A stretch of 64,000 bases of DNA, from positions 48,016 through 112,015 of the forward strand of contig CACVBU010000362.1 of assembly GCA_902728285.1 (NCBI GenBank), written 5' to 3'. The position numbers and the translations under genes are program-made. This document shows, one piece after another, positions 43,537 to 55,765 of this stretch. The first letter of the stretch is position 1, and each line of letters starts with the position of its first letter. The stretch is from Clytia hemisphaerica. Its lineage: Eukaryota > Cnidaria > Hydrozoa > Leptothecata > Clytiidae. The notes beneath the pieces were generated by a model. The model had not been told where the DNA came from, did not search any database, and saw only the letters and a list, made by a program, of their open reading frames with translations.

Positions 43537-45375
43537 CAACGACCAGCTTCTTTCTTTGTAACTTTTAGTAACTTTTAGTGTGATCTGCGGTTTTGGTTCT
43601 ATGGTTCGATCATAGTATAAGCATGGAGGTATAAAGAAACAGGAGAAGTATGCTATTGTAACCATGCTCGCCCTACGATTAAAAAAATTACGAGGTATGC
43701 ATGCTCATAATCTCATATATCGTGCATTTTTAATGAGCTCTTTTGTTGATAGGTGAAATCTTATTGGCTAACTTAAGTGTTGGAAATAAGATGAGACGGG
43801 ATTCATTGTTTCTGACATTGGTGTAAGAAAATATTTGGACTAAAAAAGGGCCTGTAAACTTTGCAATCCTTCATCAAATGACAAGATTTTTCGATCAACA
43901 TTTTCTTCAAGTGAACCCTATTGCTTAATACTTTCCTCCTAAATTCTCCAGCGACTTTTTGTCTACAAATTGGGTCTGAAATTGTGTGTGCTTATAAAGA
44001 ACTTTTTATTTTCTGGCTAGAGAAATTATCTTTTCAAAACAAAATTTAATGGATGCCAAAATTGAAGGCAAACTTATTTCGTGGAGCTAAATTTTATTTT
44101 ATTCTCGTTTATTAGAAGGCTAGAAATCTTCGATGCTGATAGTAAGAATGTTCAGAACAGACTTGAGTTCTACTAAAAAGTCGTATTTCGTCGGGCGAGC
44201 CTAGAATTTCTTTTGATTTATTACATAAAAGAAATCAAAAGACTTTAACGACCAATCATCGACAAATTCATCTCCTGTCTTTCTTTATACCTCTATGGTA
44301 TAAGAAAGCTGCGGCTGGAATGATAACATCTGAATTTCTACTGTTCTATCTCTGTCGTATTTGATGACTATTTGTTGATCAAGAATAAGTAGTGTAGCAT
44401 CTTTAATGGTAAACTTTATTAGTTTGTCGTTAATACTTACTTCGCAGTGCGTTTTAGACATTAATGATATGCCCTTGATAATACACTTGCATTATAATAT
44501 CATTGTGCAAGAAAGATCAACAATAAGAAATTTAGACAAGCACAAAATGGCTGGGCTGAAAGAAATCAAAAATTAATAAGGTGCCTCGAAATGCCTTCAC
44601 AATATTTCATTGAAATCTTTCTAGAAATCAATGAAATAGTACATCAAGATAATTCTGTGAAAATTTCAAGCCAGCACCTTCAAAATTTATCATTCAAACT
44701 GACAGGAAAGTTGTTATCTTTTGCAGGTAGTGATGAATGCCCTCAAATAAACGATGCTCACATTTATAACAATAGAAGGGGGCGTACGGGGTTTGCGATT
44801 TCCGAAACACCGAATAATTTTTCTAAAATCTCCGAAATTCCGTAAAAAAATACTTGCCGATTTTTTTGGGTTTTTTTCCTCGTTGTGACTTACTCATGGA
44901 TTTTTGACACCGAAACAATTTCAGAATTCCGAAATACCGAAGGAATTCTGCAAGATTTCCGAAATTCCAAAGAAAAAAGGGTCGATCTCCGTAACTTTGA
45001 AATACCGTACGCCCCCACTTAGAAGTCAGAAGTTTACATGCAAAAGTAAAACGAGCCGCTAGTTATTGGTGTTTTGTCCTTGATAATATGTACCCATTTA
45101 AATGACGGTTGTCGTGTCGTGCTTAGAAGGATCAGGTTAGCCTGGTTGCTTTCTTTTTCTTGTAAACTAGCATGAAACTTAAAAAAAATTCGTTAAATTT
45201 GGCGCGGGGATTTGATTTGGTGAATGGCCGATTTTTGAAATTTTGGCAGTAACATAATCGTGTCTTAAACTATACTAGTTTCTGAAAATTTATCCGGAAA
45301 GATTGAGCAAAGTTTAATGTTTGCATGTTTGATCGAAAAACAGTCAACCAATGAAAAGATACATGGATACACCAA
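43537..45375. other. 5' flank of the NIDO gene
   Basis: The stretch holds the presumed promoter of the minus-strand NIDO gene. No TATA box was identified with confidence. Positions 43725-44300 are the sequence that recurs inverted at 33538-34025. A MITE with GGGGGCGTACGG ends lies at 44778-45015. A short open stretch on the minus strand near 44290-44450 (ending near LSYTIEV) is unassigned. Confidence 0.5.
44778..45015. mobile_element. MITE with GGGGGCGTACGG ends
   Basis: The ends GGGGGCGTACGGGGTTTGCG and ATACCGTACGCCCCC are inverted. The arms are composed of reiterated 'ttccgaaattccg' and 'gaaataccga' words. It is 238 bp with no ORF and lies upstream of the NIDO gene. Confidence 0.7.
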
Positions 45376-45381
45376 AACTAC

Positions 45382-48300
45382 AGTCTACTTCTAACTGAGC
45401 TTTACTTTCTGATAACTGTTCACGAAGAACACTGACGTTTTGATAGGTCACCATTTAGAAAGTCATTTCACTAAATTTCAAGTAAAAAACTAGACTAGAA
45501 TCTTCTTCTAACTGAGCTTTACTTTCTGATAACTGTTCACGAAGAACACTGACGTTTTGATAGGTCACCATTTAGAACGCCTTTTCACTAACTTTCAAGT
45601 AAAAAACTAGACTAGAATCTTCTTCTAACTGAGCTTTACTTTCTGATAACTGTTCACGAAGAACACTGACGTTTTGATAGGTCACCATTTAGAAAGCCTT
45701 TTCACTAACTTTCAAGTAAAAAAACTAGACTAGAATCTACTTCTAACTGAACTTTACTTTCTGATAACTGTTCACGAAGAACACTGACGTTTTGATAGGT
45801 CACCATTTAGAAAGCCTTTTCGCTAAATTTCAAGTAAAAAACTAGACTAGAATCTTTTTCTAACTGAGCTTTACTTTCTGATAACTGTTCACGAAGAACA
45901 CTGACGTTTTGATAGGTCACCATTTAGAAAGCCTTTTCACTAACTTTAAAGTAAAAAAACTAGACTAGAATCTACTTCTAACTGAACTTTACTTTCTGAT
46001 AACTGTTCACGAAGAACACTGACGTTTTTTAGGTCACCATTTAGAAAGCCTTTTCACTAAATTTCAAGTAAAAAAACTAGACTAGAATCTTCTTCTAAAC
46101 TGAGCTTTACTTTCTGATAAACTGTTCACGGAACACTGACGTTTTAATAGGTCACCATTTAGAAAGCCTTTTCACTAAATTTCAAAGTAAAAAAACTAGA
46201 GAATCTACTTCTAACTGAGCTTTACTTTCTGAACTGTTCACGAAGAACACTGACGTTTTGATAGGTCACCATTTAGAAAGCCTTTTCACTAAATTTCAAG
46301 TAAAAAACTAGACTAGAATCTTCTTCTAACTGAGCTTTACTTTCTGATAACTGTTCATGAGGAACATGACGCTTTTGATAGGTCACCATTTAGAAAGCCT
46401 TTTCACTAAATTTCAAGTAAAAACTAGACTAGAATCTACTTCTAACTGAACTTTACTTTGATAACTGTTCATGAGAACACTGACGTTTTTGAAGGTCACC
46501 ATTAGAAAGCCTTTTTCAACTAAATTTCAAGTAAAAAACTAGACTAGAATCTACTTCTAACTGAACTTTACTTTCTGATAACTGTTCACGAGGAACACTG
46601 ACGCTTTGATAGATCACCATTTAGAAAGCCTTTTCACTAAATTTCAAGTAAAAAACTAGACTAGAATCTACTTCTAACTGACATTACTTTCTGATAACTG
46701 TTCACGAGGAACCCGGCGCTTTGATAGATCACCATTTAGAAAGCCTTTTCACTAAATTTCAAGTAAAAAACTAGACTAGAATCTACTTCTAACTGAGCAT
46801 TACTTTCTGATGATTTTTGATGACGCTTTGATAGGTCACCATTTAGAAAGCCTTTTCACTAAATTCAAGTAAAAAACTAGACTAAATCTTTTCTAATGAG
46901 CATTACTTTCTGATAACTGTTCAGAGAACACTGACGCTTTGATAGGTCACCATTTAGAAAGCCTTTTCACTAAATTTCAAGTAAAAAACTAGACTCGAAT
47001 CTACTTCAACTGGCATTACTTCTGATAACTGTTCACGAGGAACACTGGGTTTGATAGGTCACCATTTAGAAAGCCTTTTCACTAAATTTCAAGTAAAAAA
47101 CTAGACTAGAATCTACTTCTAACTGAGCATTACTTTCTGATAACTGTTCACGAGGAACACTGGCGCTTTGATAGGTCACCATTTAGAAAGCCTTTTCACT
47201 AAATTTCAAGTAAAAAACTAGACTAGAATCTTCTTCTAACTGAGCTTTACTTTCTGATAACTGTTCACGAGGAACACTGACGTTTTAATAGGTCACCATT
47301 TAGAAAGCCTTTTCACTAAATTTCAAGTAAAAAACTAGACTAGAATCTACTTCTAACTGAGCTTTACTTTCTGATAACTGTTCACGAAGAACACTGACGT
47401 TTTGATAGGTCACCATTTAGAAAGCCTTTTCACTAAATTTCAAGTAAAAAACTAGACTAGAATCTTCTTCTAACTGAGCTTTACTTTCTGATAACTGTTC
47501 ACGAGGAACACTGACGTTTTGATAGGTCACCATTTAGAAAGCCTTTTCACTAAATTTCAAGTAAAAAACTAGACTAGAATCTACTTCTAACTGAACTTTA
47601 CTTTCTGATAACTGTTCATGAGGAACACTGACGCTTTGATAGATCACCATTTAGAAAGCCTTTTCACTAAATTTCAAGTAAAAAACTAGACTAGAATCTA
47701 CTTCTAACTGAGCATTACTTTCTGATAACTGTTCACGAGGAACACTGGCGCTTTGATAGATCACCATTTAGAAAGCCTTTTCACTAAATTTCAAGTAAAA
47801 AACTAGACTAGAATCTACTTCTAACTGAGCATTACTTTCTGATGATTTTTGATGACGCTTTGATAGGTCACCATTTAGAAAGCCTTTTCACTAAATTTCA
47901 AGTAAAAAACTAGACTAGAATCTTCTTCTAACTGAACTTTACTTTCTGATAACTGTTCATGAGGAACACTGACGCTTTGATAGGTCACCATTTAGAAAGC
48001 CTTTTCACTAAATTTCAAGTAAAAAACTAGACTAGAATCTACTTCTAACTGAGCATTACTTTCTGATAACTGTTCACGAGGAACACTGGCGCTTTGATAG
48101 GTCACCATTTAGAAAGCCTTTTCACTAAATTTCAAGTAAAAAACTAGACTAGAATCTACTTCTAACTGAGCATTACTTTCTGATAAACTGTTCACGAGGA
48201 ACACTGGCGCTTTGATAGGTCACCATTTAGAAAGCCTTTTCACTAAATTTCAAGTAAAAAACTAGACTAGAATCTACTTCTAACTGAGCATTTACTTTCT

Positions 48301-49722
48301 GATAACTGTTCACGAAGAAACACTGACGTTTTGCTTTGATAGGTCACCATTTAGAAAGCCTTTTCACTAAATTTCAAGTAAAAAACTAGACTAGAATCTA
48401 CTTCTAACTGAGCATTACTTTCTGATAACTGTTCACGAGGAACACTGGCGCTTTGATAGGTCACCATTTAGAAAGCCTTTTCACTAAATTTCAAGTAAAA
48501 AACTAGACTAGAATCTACTTCTAACTGAGCTTTACTTTCTGATAACTGTTCACGAAGAACACTGACGTTTTGATAGGTCACCATTTAGAAAGCCTTTTCA
48601 CTAAATTTCAAGTAAAAAACTAGACTAGAATCTACTTCTAACTGAGCTTTACTTTCTGATAACTGTTCACGAGGAACACTGGCGCTTTGATAGGTCCCAT
48701 TTTTAGAAAGCCTTTTCACTAAATTTCAAGTAATAAAACTAGACTAGAATCTACTTCTAACTGAGCATTACTTTCTGATAACTGTTCACGAGGAACACTG
48801 GCGCTTTGATAGGTCACCATTTAGAAAGCCTTTTCACTAAATTTCAAGTAAAAAACTAGACTAGAATCTACTTCTAACTGAGCTTTACTTTCTGATAACT
48901 GTTCATGAGGAACACTGACGCTTTGATAGGTCACCATTTAGAAAGCCTTTTCACTAACTTTCAAGTAAAAAACTAGACTAGAATCTACTTCTGGCTGAAC
49001 TTTACTTTCTGATAACTGTTCAGGAGGAACACACTGACGCTTTGATTGGTCACCATTTAGAAAGCCTTTTCACTAACTTTCAAGTAAAAAACTAGACTAG
49101 AATCTACTTCTAACTGAACTTTACTTTCTGATAACTGTTCAGGAGGAACACGCTGACGCTTTGATAGGTCACCATTTAGAAAGCCTTTTCACTAAATTTC
49201 AAGTAAAAAACTAGACTAGAATCTACTTCTAACTGAGCATTACTTTCTGATGATTTTTGATGACGCTTTGATAGGTCACCATTTAGAAAGCCTTTTCACT
49301 AAATTTCAAGTAAAAAACTAGACTAGAATCTTCTTCTAACTGAACTTTACTTTCTGATAACTGTTCATGAGGAACACTGACGCTTTGATAGGTCACCATT
49401 TAGAAAGCCTTTTCACTAAATTTCAAGTAAAAAACTAGAATAGAATCTACTTCTAACTGAATTTACTTTCTGTTCATGAGGAACACTGACGCTTTGATAG
49501 GTCACCATTTAGAAAGCCTTTTCACTAAATTTCAAGTAAAAAACTAGACTAGAATCTACTTCTAACTGAACTTTACTTTCTGATAACTGTTCACGAGGAA
49601 CACACTGACGCTTTGATAGGTCACCATTTAGAAAGCCTTTTCACTAAATTTCAAGTAAAAAACTAGACTAGAATCTTCTTCTAACTGAACTTTGCTTTTA
49701 GACGATTTTTGATGACGCTGAG
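45382..49722. repeat. 117-bp satellite array, about 37 copies
   Basis: The unit contains ACTAGACTAGAATCTACTTC, TAACTGAGCATTACTTTCTG, ATAACTGTTCACGAGGAACA, CTGACGCTTTGATAGGTCAC, CATTTAGAAAGCCTTTTCAC and TAAATTTCAAGTAAAAA. Copies vary at set positions (CGAAGAACACTGACGTTTTG versus CGAGGAACACTGGCGCTTTG). A shortened variant reading CTGATGATTTTTGATGACGC recurs at about 46807, 47840 and 49251, and a degenerate form closes the array at 49700. That indicates higher-order duplication. Units near the left end and middle (46080-47050) carry more indels. No gene is inside. Confidence 0.95.
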
Positions 49723-49732
49723 TTCAGTGAAG

Positions 49733-49985
49733 GGGGGGGGGAGAGTTTGTACTTTTACGGTGTGACGGGATTGGCCCTTTTTTAGTACGGTATTACGGGA
49801 TTTGACGAAAAAAGAGACGGGAAAACGGTATTTTAAAATCAGACGGTGACGGGATTTAGGTACATTTTTGCCCTGTACAAGCCGGTGTGACGGTGTTATT
49901 ATTTTTTCAATTTTCGGGATTCCAGGATTCAGCAAAAATTTTGACGGGAAAACGGTATTTCGAACCCCTACAAACCCCCCCCCCC
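49733..49985. mobile_element. hAT-like MITE with G-run/C-run ends and CAGTGAAG duplication
   Basis: CAGTGAAG occurs on both sides (49725-49732 and 49986-49993), an 8-bp target duplication. The ends are a G-run then GAGAGTTTGTACTTTTACGG and, at the right, CCTACAAAC then a C-run. The interior repeats 'gacgggaaaacggtattt'. It is inserted at the right border of the 117-bp array. Confidence 0.75.
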
Positions 49986-50637
49986 CAGTGAAGTAGACTA
50001 GGAGCATTTGACGAGGTCGCCATTTTGAAAAAGAATGTTTAAAATCCAAATAACAAAAAAACTACTCGGAATTGAAAGATATAATCAAAAATGAGAAACA
50101 AACATCAATAACAGATTTGCATTTCCCTTATTCTCAAATAAAAACATTGCTTCATACTGTTTTTATATTCCAAAAACAACTAAAATTTGGCGGACTGTTT
50201 TACAGTCCGCCTAAGCAAAAGCATATTACCATATACTACCGGGTCACTTAATTGCGCCATCCAGTCTATCAAAAAGCTTTAAGTGGACCCCGGGCTAGTA
50301 AAAAGCACAATCGGAGATGAAAAAACGAATCATTAACAGTTCATTCATATAAATCCATAACACTGATTTATCATTGTTTAACCAACGGATTAGAGTTTTA
50401 ATTATAACCATTGCATTCATTTACGTTCAAAAAGTAGTAGTCTGATTATTGAACAAACCTTTATTGATTGGCTTCAGAGCTAGTTACACCCTTGTCTCAT
50501 TTGTTAACCATATGATTTTTTTGGGGATAAAGACACTCCCTTCTCACAGACCCGGTAGAATCTTTTCAGCCAGTGAAGGTAGAAATGACAGACTGAAACT
50601 TTAATATATAGAGTATATGAAATATTATAAACTTCAG

Positions 50638-51049
50638 TACCTTATCGGCCTTCGCCCTTTTTCCGCCAGCCCTTATAGGCGCTATTTTTAGGCTCTAGGC
50701 GTAATAAGGGCCGGTGTAAAAAGGGCCAAAATTTTGCAAATTTTACTTAAAAGTGGCGTTAATCTTTGACCATTTTTCTCTGCTTAAAAGATTTTGGGTA
50801 TGATTCGAAGATAAAAAAATATCCATTCTTTTACTCCATATCTAAAGCTTCGTTAAAATCAGTGATTTTCAATAGAATTTTCAACAATTTACTACTGAAA
50901 TATGATGTCTTGATGTAACATGAAGCATAAATAGCCATTCTAGCAGATTTGTTATTTACTGCCTTAATTGGCGTAAGCCCAAAATCAGGCTGAGGCGTAG
51001 TAAGGGAAGGCGTTAAATTAGGTCCGGCGTAAAAAGGGCCGATAAGGTA
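50638..51049. mobile_element. MITE with TACCTTATCGGCC ends
   Basis: The left end TACCTTATCGGCCTTCGCCC and the right end CGTAAAAAGGGCCGATAAGG followed by TA are inverted. Internal words 'aggcgtaataagggccggtg' and 'aggcgtagtaagggaaggcg' repeat. It is 412 bp with no coding capacity. Confidence 0.75.
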
Positions 51050-52665
51050 TATAAAGACATGTTTTGGAAATCCTCTCCCCAATAGTCACTCTTTCACTAA
51101 GATTTATTTTCTCTAAGAATCGGTTTTCGGAGGTCAGGTCCATAAATATACGACCCTGCCAATGTCCCGTGTCAGTAAATTATGATCAAAATGTCCGGTG
51201 TCTGTCATGTGTAAGATAATTTTTGTATAAATACCGAAAGTTTTCAAACGTTTCTAAGATTGGCAAAAATATCGTCCCCGGTAGAAAATTCCTCTAATTT
51301 TTGTCCCCAATAAATAATCAAATAAACCAATCCTCGCCTCAAATTATTTACTATTTTCCCCACTGATTTTTCTGACTTTATCCTCACTCTGACCAATCTT
51401 GCTCCACATCCGTGTCAATTCAATGTGAAAAAGCTTGTGAATTAAAATTGATGAGTAAACAAACGATACCACTCTTATTCAACTAGCCATAACTGTCATT
51501 AAAGTGCCACCGCAGTAAGACGAACACATAGAGTTGAATTTGCTTTCAAAAGGAATGCTATTAGCCCTACAGTATTTTTTGACTTCTCATCTGATCTGAG
51601 ACAAAATTCAGTCTTCAAATGCTAACAAATGTGTCAAGGGAGTGATTTACAGTTATAGTTTCAAAAGTAAAGCCCATTTTGTTTTGGCGTCTACTTAGAG
51701 TGACATCCTTGCCTTGCCTTATACGCTTTTTTTATAAGAACAATTTTATAAAAATACAATGCTGAAATTTGACCAAAACCTAAGAACAAATTAAGAACAG
51801 TCTTTACTACAGTGCAAATTAAACAATAACCTGTATCTACCCTAATCCTTCAGCAGTTTTGAATTTATCTGAAATCTTTATTTAAACCCACTATAGTGTA
51901 TTTAATTTCAAACTTTTTTCGTGCGATGTTTCCTTTTTTCACGCCTAAGGTTTAATTATTTGCAGAGTTCGATAGCCGACTACGTTATCTGGCTTGTTAG
52001 CTACCAGCCCTTTTACTATGGACATTATTAATAAAGCTCACTAAATGACTGGACGTACGCGAATGAATTTGCTAAACCTCGTAACAGATAGGGATTCTCC
52101 TGCATTGGAAAGGATGTGAAAAGTGTCAAAAACAGTTTAGTTTGAAAGCGAAAGCGAAAGCGAAAGCGGCTGTGTTCTAATGCCTGTGTTTGTGATTAAA
52201 GTTTGATTTTGGTGCGTTTGATGTGAACCTAAGCAGATCCTCTTACAGAACCGCATTCTTTAGAGCGAATACGTGTCATTCGCAAAGTAATGAGGATCTG
52301 CTTGGAGATTAGAATTTACTTAAGATTTTTAAAAATCGTGAAAGTTTTTTTCACTTAAATTAGTTTCATAGTAAACCTATATCCCTAGATGTAGTCTATT
52401 GTACTTTATTTGAAGGGTGAAACGTTCCAAATTTTTGGGATGATTTGGCTTGAATATTTTGGGAAAATGATTGTTAGAGACGTGATAATATAAACTGGAG
52501 TCGTTTATAATGCGTGGTAATACAGTAGTATAGGCGTTATATGATAATACGATTATTGTTACGGGATTTAGTTTCCCTCCATTACTTTAGGCTTTATTTC
52601 TACAATGTCTGAATTAGTCGTCTAGCTTGCTAGACTAATGATAATATTGAGCTGTTTGTTCTTAC
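51050..52665. other. Non-coding stretch with no identified feature
   Basis: I see no exon or complete element. Fragments include a truncated 'tttttttataagaacaattttataa' repeat near 51725-51755 and four tandem GAAAGC units near 52144-52168. The pair 'gcagatcctcttacagaacc' near 52230 and 'aatgaggatctgcttggaga' near 52290 forms a short inverted repeat. Confidence 0.4.
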
Positions 52666-52723
52666 CTTACATATTCGTTGTAGCCCACCACATAAACCCT
52701 CTGGTCTGAGCACTCAAAGGATC
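52666..52723 (-). CDS. Isolated exon of an unrecognised minus-strand gene
   Basis: On the minus strand an AG acceptor (tctgtag) is followed by codons for SFECSDQRVYVVGYNEYVR, and a GTAAGA donor follows. An alternative donor five bases earlier (GTAAGG) is equally good. Both splice sites are strong and the frame is open throughout. I cannot assign a family. It could be an exon of the gene that includes the coding-like region at 54936-55500. Confidence 0.45.
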
Positions 52724-53254
52724 CTACAGACAAATATTGAAGAACAAATATTTTTTTCCATATTATCATTAAAATCAAAGAGGTTTTTCTAAAACACATT
52801 GAAAATCATTGGAAGAAGTTCACGCAAAATTGAAATTATTTCTCTTTTTGTCTTTGAAAAGAAGTTTAATTTGAATTCACATTGGTGGGCGATGTTCAGT
52901 AGAAAAAGGACCCAGCGAAGGTCTTCAAATTAAAATGAAATTAATATTAATTATTGAAGATGTCCGAAACATGTTGGGAAAAATCAAATTATTGAAGATA
53001 TAAATATAATTAGATTTTCTACTTCTTTCGATTATACTTTTTCCCAATTTGCAACAAAATTCGATTTAGTTTATAAACAAAAAAGAACGGCTTGATTCAC
53101 ATGGGGCTTTTTCCTCCGAGAAAAGCCTAGCTAATTATGAATTTAGATTATATGTTACAGAAAACAGTGTACAAGAAAAACAAAAGTTGAATTATGATAG
53201 TACTTTAAGTTTCATCTTTATCGAATCAAAATGTAAGAAATTGGATACTCAATG

Positions 53255-53592
53255 CCCGGGGGTGGGGTACTTAGGCAAATGAAAGGCACGGTATGTGCCA
53301 CCCTTAAGGGTACCTTTTTTGGATTTCCAAAGTCCTGCTAAGGGTCGGAAAAATCAGAAATCAAATTTCAGTCCCACTATAAGTGTCGGAGAAATAGGAA
53401 AATTTTAACTTTTTACCCCCGGAAAGATCGAAATTCGGTCAAAATTGCGTGGTCAAATTTGTCCCAATAAGGGTCGTAAAATTCACAAAATTGTCCTTTG
53501 TTTTCTCCTTTTTAGTACCGGTAAGGGTCCGAGGGTCGAAAGTCGGGCGACACCCCCCGTCACCTTGCAACCCTGGTACCCCCTCCCCCAGG
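53255..53592. mobile_element. hAT-type MITE with ACTCAATG duplication
   Basis: ACTCAATG occurs on both sides (53247-53254 and 53593-53600), an exact 8-bp target duplication. The ends CCCGGGGGTGGGGTACTTAG and GTACCCCCTCCCCCAGG are inverted. The interior repeats 'aagggtcggaaaaatcag'-like words; similar words at 10500-10820 suggest a related copy. It is 338 bp with no ORF. Confidence 0.85.
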
Positions 53593-53951
53593 ACTCAATG
53601 AAATAACCTCCAAACATCTAGTGTCAACCATAATGAAATACATATCGAACGTCAAATAAAAATGAAGATTCCAAAACAACTGATTCTGAGCAGCTCATCA
53701 AATTATTTCAAAGATCTATATTTTTTATACTTTAGAAATTAAAACTATGTTTTTCTGGGAGATAAAAATCTCTTAATTTCACAGCACCATGGCCAAAACC
53801 TTTGAAACTAATGAAATAGCAAACAAAAATACTGTATAAAAACATTTTTTTATTTACAAAATTATTTCTCTTAGGGAAAATGAATATACCTTTCTTTCCA
53901 TCTAGCCTTAAGTTTTTGATTCGCCAGATTGATAAATTTAGTTGGATATTC

Positions 53952-54849
53952 GGTTTGTGTAAACCGCAGGTTACAGGTCACAGGTTACAGGTCAACAAAG
54001 TGCAGACTGGAAAAAAGATATTAAGATCATAACATATACATAACATAACATCAATACATAACGCATTAAATTACAAAAAAGTAATATATGTTATTTAGAT
54101 ATTTTAAAATGACAATTGAATAGAATAACAACTAGTGACACTTACTTACAAAAATAATGACAAAATCATAAAATATGATGCCTAACTAGCAAAGACAAAA
54201 GCACGAAAAATATTTATTATACAGAATGTGATGTTGATAGTGTGAATGGATATAAAGGTCATAAAACGGCACCAATCAGAAGCTTGTGAGGTCCCTAAGA
54301 GAGTGGTTTTAGAAGGATGAAACTAATTAATCATTCAATTGTTATTTTAATGACTTAATGACAATTTTTGACAAAAATATTGACAGAATCAAAAAATATC
54401 GTGACTTACAAGAGAAAAATACCAAAAATATTTAGCATACCGAATGTGATGATAACAATATGGCTGGATATAAAATTACACCAATCAGAAGCTCGTGAGT
54501 TCTCTGAGAAGGTAGTTTTAGAGCGATGTGTTTTATTATATGTAACCATCATATAACATTACAAACATTACAATATGTAATATACCTGTTATACGTATAA
54601 TATGGTTTCAAATATTTTCTGGTATGCGTTATAAACGGCGCAAACTGCGAAAGATCGATAAATGCACATGGTTAAATTTTGATGTTTGAAATGGTTTTAT
54701 ATGGATGAAATTGCTTGAGAATTATGTTTTTGATAACTCTTTGTGTTTTCCAAACATTTTCCTCTGCAATGACATTCATTAGAGTCAACCTGTCATCACT
54801 GACCTGTAACCTGTAACCTGTGACCTGTAACCTGCGGTTTACACAAACC
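53952..54849. mobile_element. Mutator-like non-autonomous element with 11-bp target duplication
   Basis: GTTGGATATTC flanks both sides (53941-53951 and 54850-54860). The long TIRs begin GGTTTGTGTAAACCGCAGG and continue with reiterated TTACAGGTCA words. The right end is GGTTTACACAAACC. Duplications of 9-11 bp together with long TIRs are typical of Mutator-like elements. The 898-bp interior has repeated blocks (for example 'accaatcagaagctygtgag' near 54275 and 54481) and no transposase. Confidence 0.8.
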
Positions 54850-54935
54850 GTTGGATATTCGTATCTCCGTTATTGTAAGCATTCTCTTTCTCCATGAGAA
54901 TCAGATTGTTTGATTCCACCAACATTGCCAGAAAA

Positions 54936-55505
54936 TCATTTCTCGTCCATCCTTCCAACCTTTTCAACTTTTGCAGGTGGAAAATACATTTTACCGTCTT
55001 TCTCAGCGAATATAGCAACAGTTATGGATGTTTCTTCTTCACCCGTATTATTGTTCTTTTGTTCCTTCGCAACAGGTGTTTGTAAAACTCTTTTGTAATA
55101 TTCACTCATTCTTTGTTCTTTTGTTTTCTTGTTAACTACATCGAGCTCGTTAAGCAAGCCATCTAGATGTTCAACCGATCTCTGGCGTTCATTCTCGCCT
55201 GTCGGCACTTGTCGGGCTTTTTAATTTCCCCTCGTCATTAGTGTCCAGACCTGCTTCAAAAGGTTGGATATCAGTTTTTGGTGTTAGGACAGGGACTGCA
55301 TAATGAGGATCAGAGCATGTGAATTCAGGTATTTTTGTTTGAAGGTTGTTCCGTCGAGGAATTTTGCCGCTAGAAAAAGTTCGTACCACTTCAATTTCTT
55401 TGATGACGTCATTTCTGCGTTTGATCTCGTCTGTCTTCGGACGAGCTGCAATTTTGACGTTCTGGTATGAATTTCTTTCACGGCTAGATAGAAATCAACC
55501 AACAT
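54936..55505 (-). pseudogene. Unrecognised coding-like region with a frameshift
   Basis: On the minus strand one frame, from an acceptor-like 'tctatctag' near 55492, encodes about 90 residues (includes KTDEIKRRNDVIKEIEVV and DPHYAVPVLTPKTDIQPFEA) and stops at TGA near 55187. The next frame continues without a gap from PTGENERQRSVEHLDGLL through LNELDVVNKKTKEQRMSEYY, VLQTPVAKEQ and AEKDGKMYFPPAKVEK to a TGA at 54936. Skipping one base near 55188 joins the frames (DRRENERQRSVEHLD). A 52-nt intron with a poor GTCTGG donor is a less likely alternative. Composition looks like a soluble, charged protein. I do not recognise the family. It could be a decayed gene, a retrocopy, or a real exon with an assembly error. 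Confidence 0.4.
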
Positions 55506-55544
55506 CAACCAAGATGAAATCAAATGTTCATGATAGAATGAAGC

Positions 55545-55765
55545 CTTAAAATTTACCCTGCATATGACGGATTGAATCTAGCGCTTTCTTTGTTTTCACG
55601 GCACGAAGTATATCAATTTTTCGAGATCTGGCGATGGATTTCTGGCGTTTGTGTGAAAACCACTTGGGTTACGCAATTTGGATGAGAAATAATTGGTTCC
55701 ATTTTCCATCGAATAGTTTCAACCCTACCCCCCTATGGGGCTTTAAACTCAAAATTTTCATCCTG
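55545..55765. repeat. Diverged relative of the hAT-type MITE at 40160
   Basis: Shared words are 'gacggattgaatctagcg', 'tctttgttttcacgg', 'tttttcgagatctggcgatgg' and 'ggcgtttgtgtgaaaac', in the same order as at 40255-40350. The right side reads 'ctatggggctttaaactc', like the family's 'cttcgggctttaaattt'. The ends and target duplication are not clear. Confidence 0.5.

Noticed and set aside
44591-44845. 84-residue plus-strand ORF near the NIDO promoter
   Set aside because: Its 3' part runs into the MITE at 44778. No homology or convincing splice context is seen.
45382-49722. Repeat-spacer array or repetitive protein gene
   Set aside because: There are no variable spacers. Although 117 is divisible by three, every frame contains stops in each unit, so it is a non-coding satellite.
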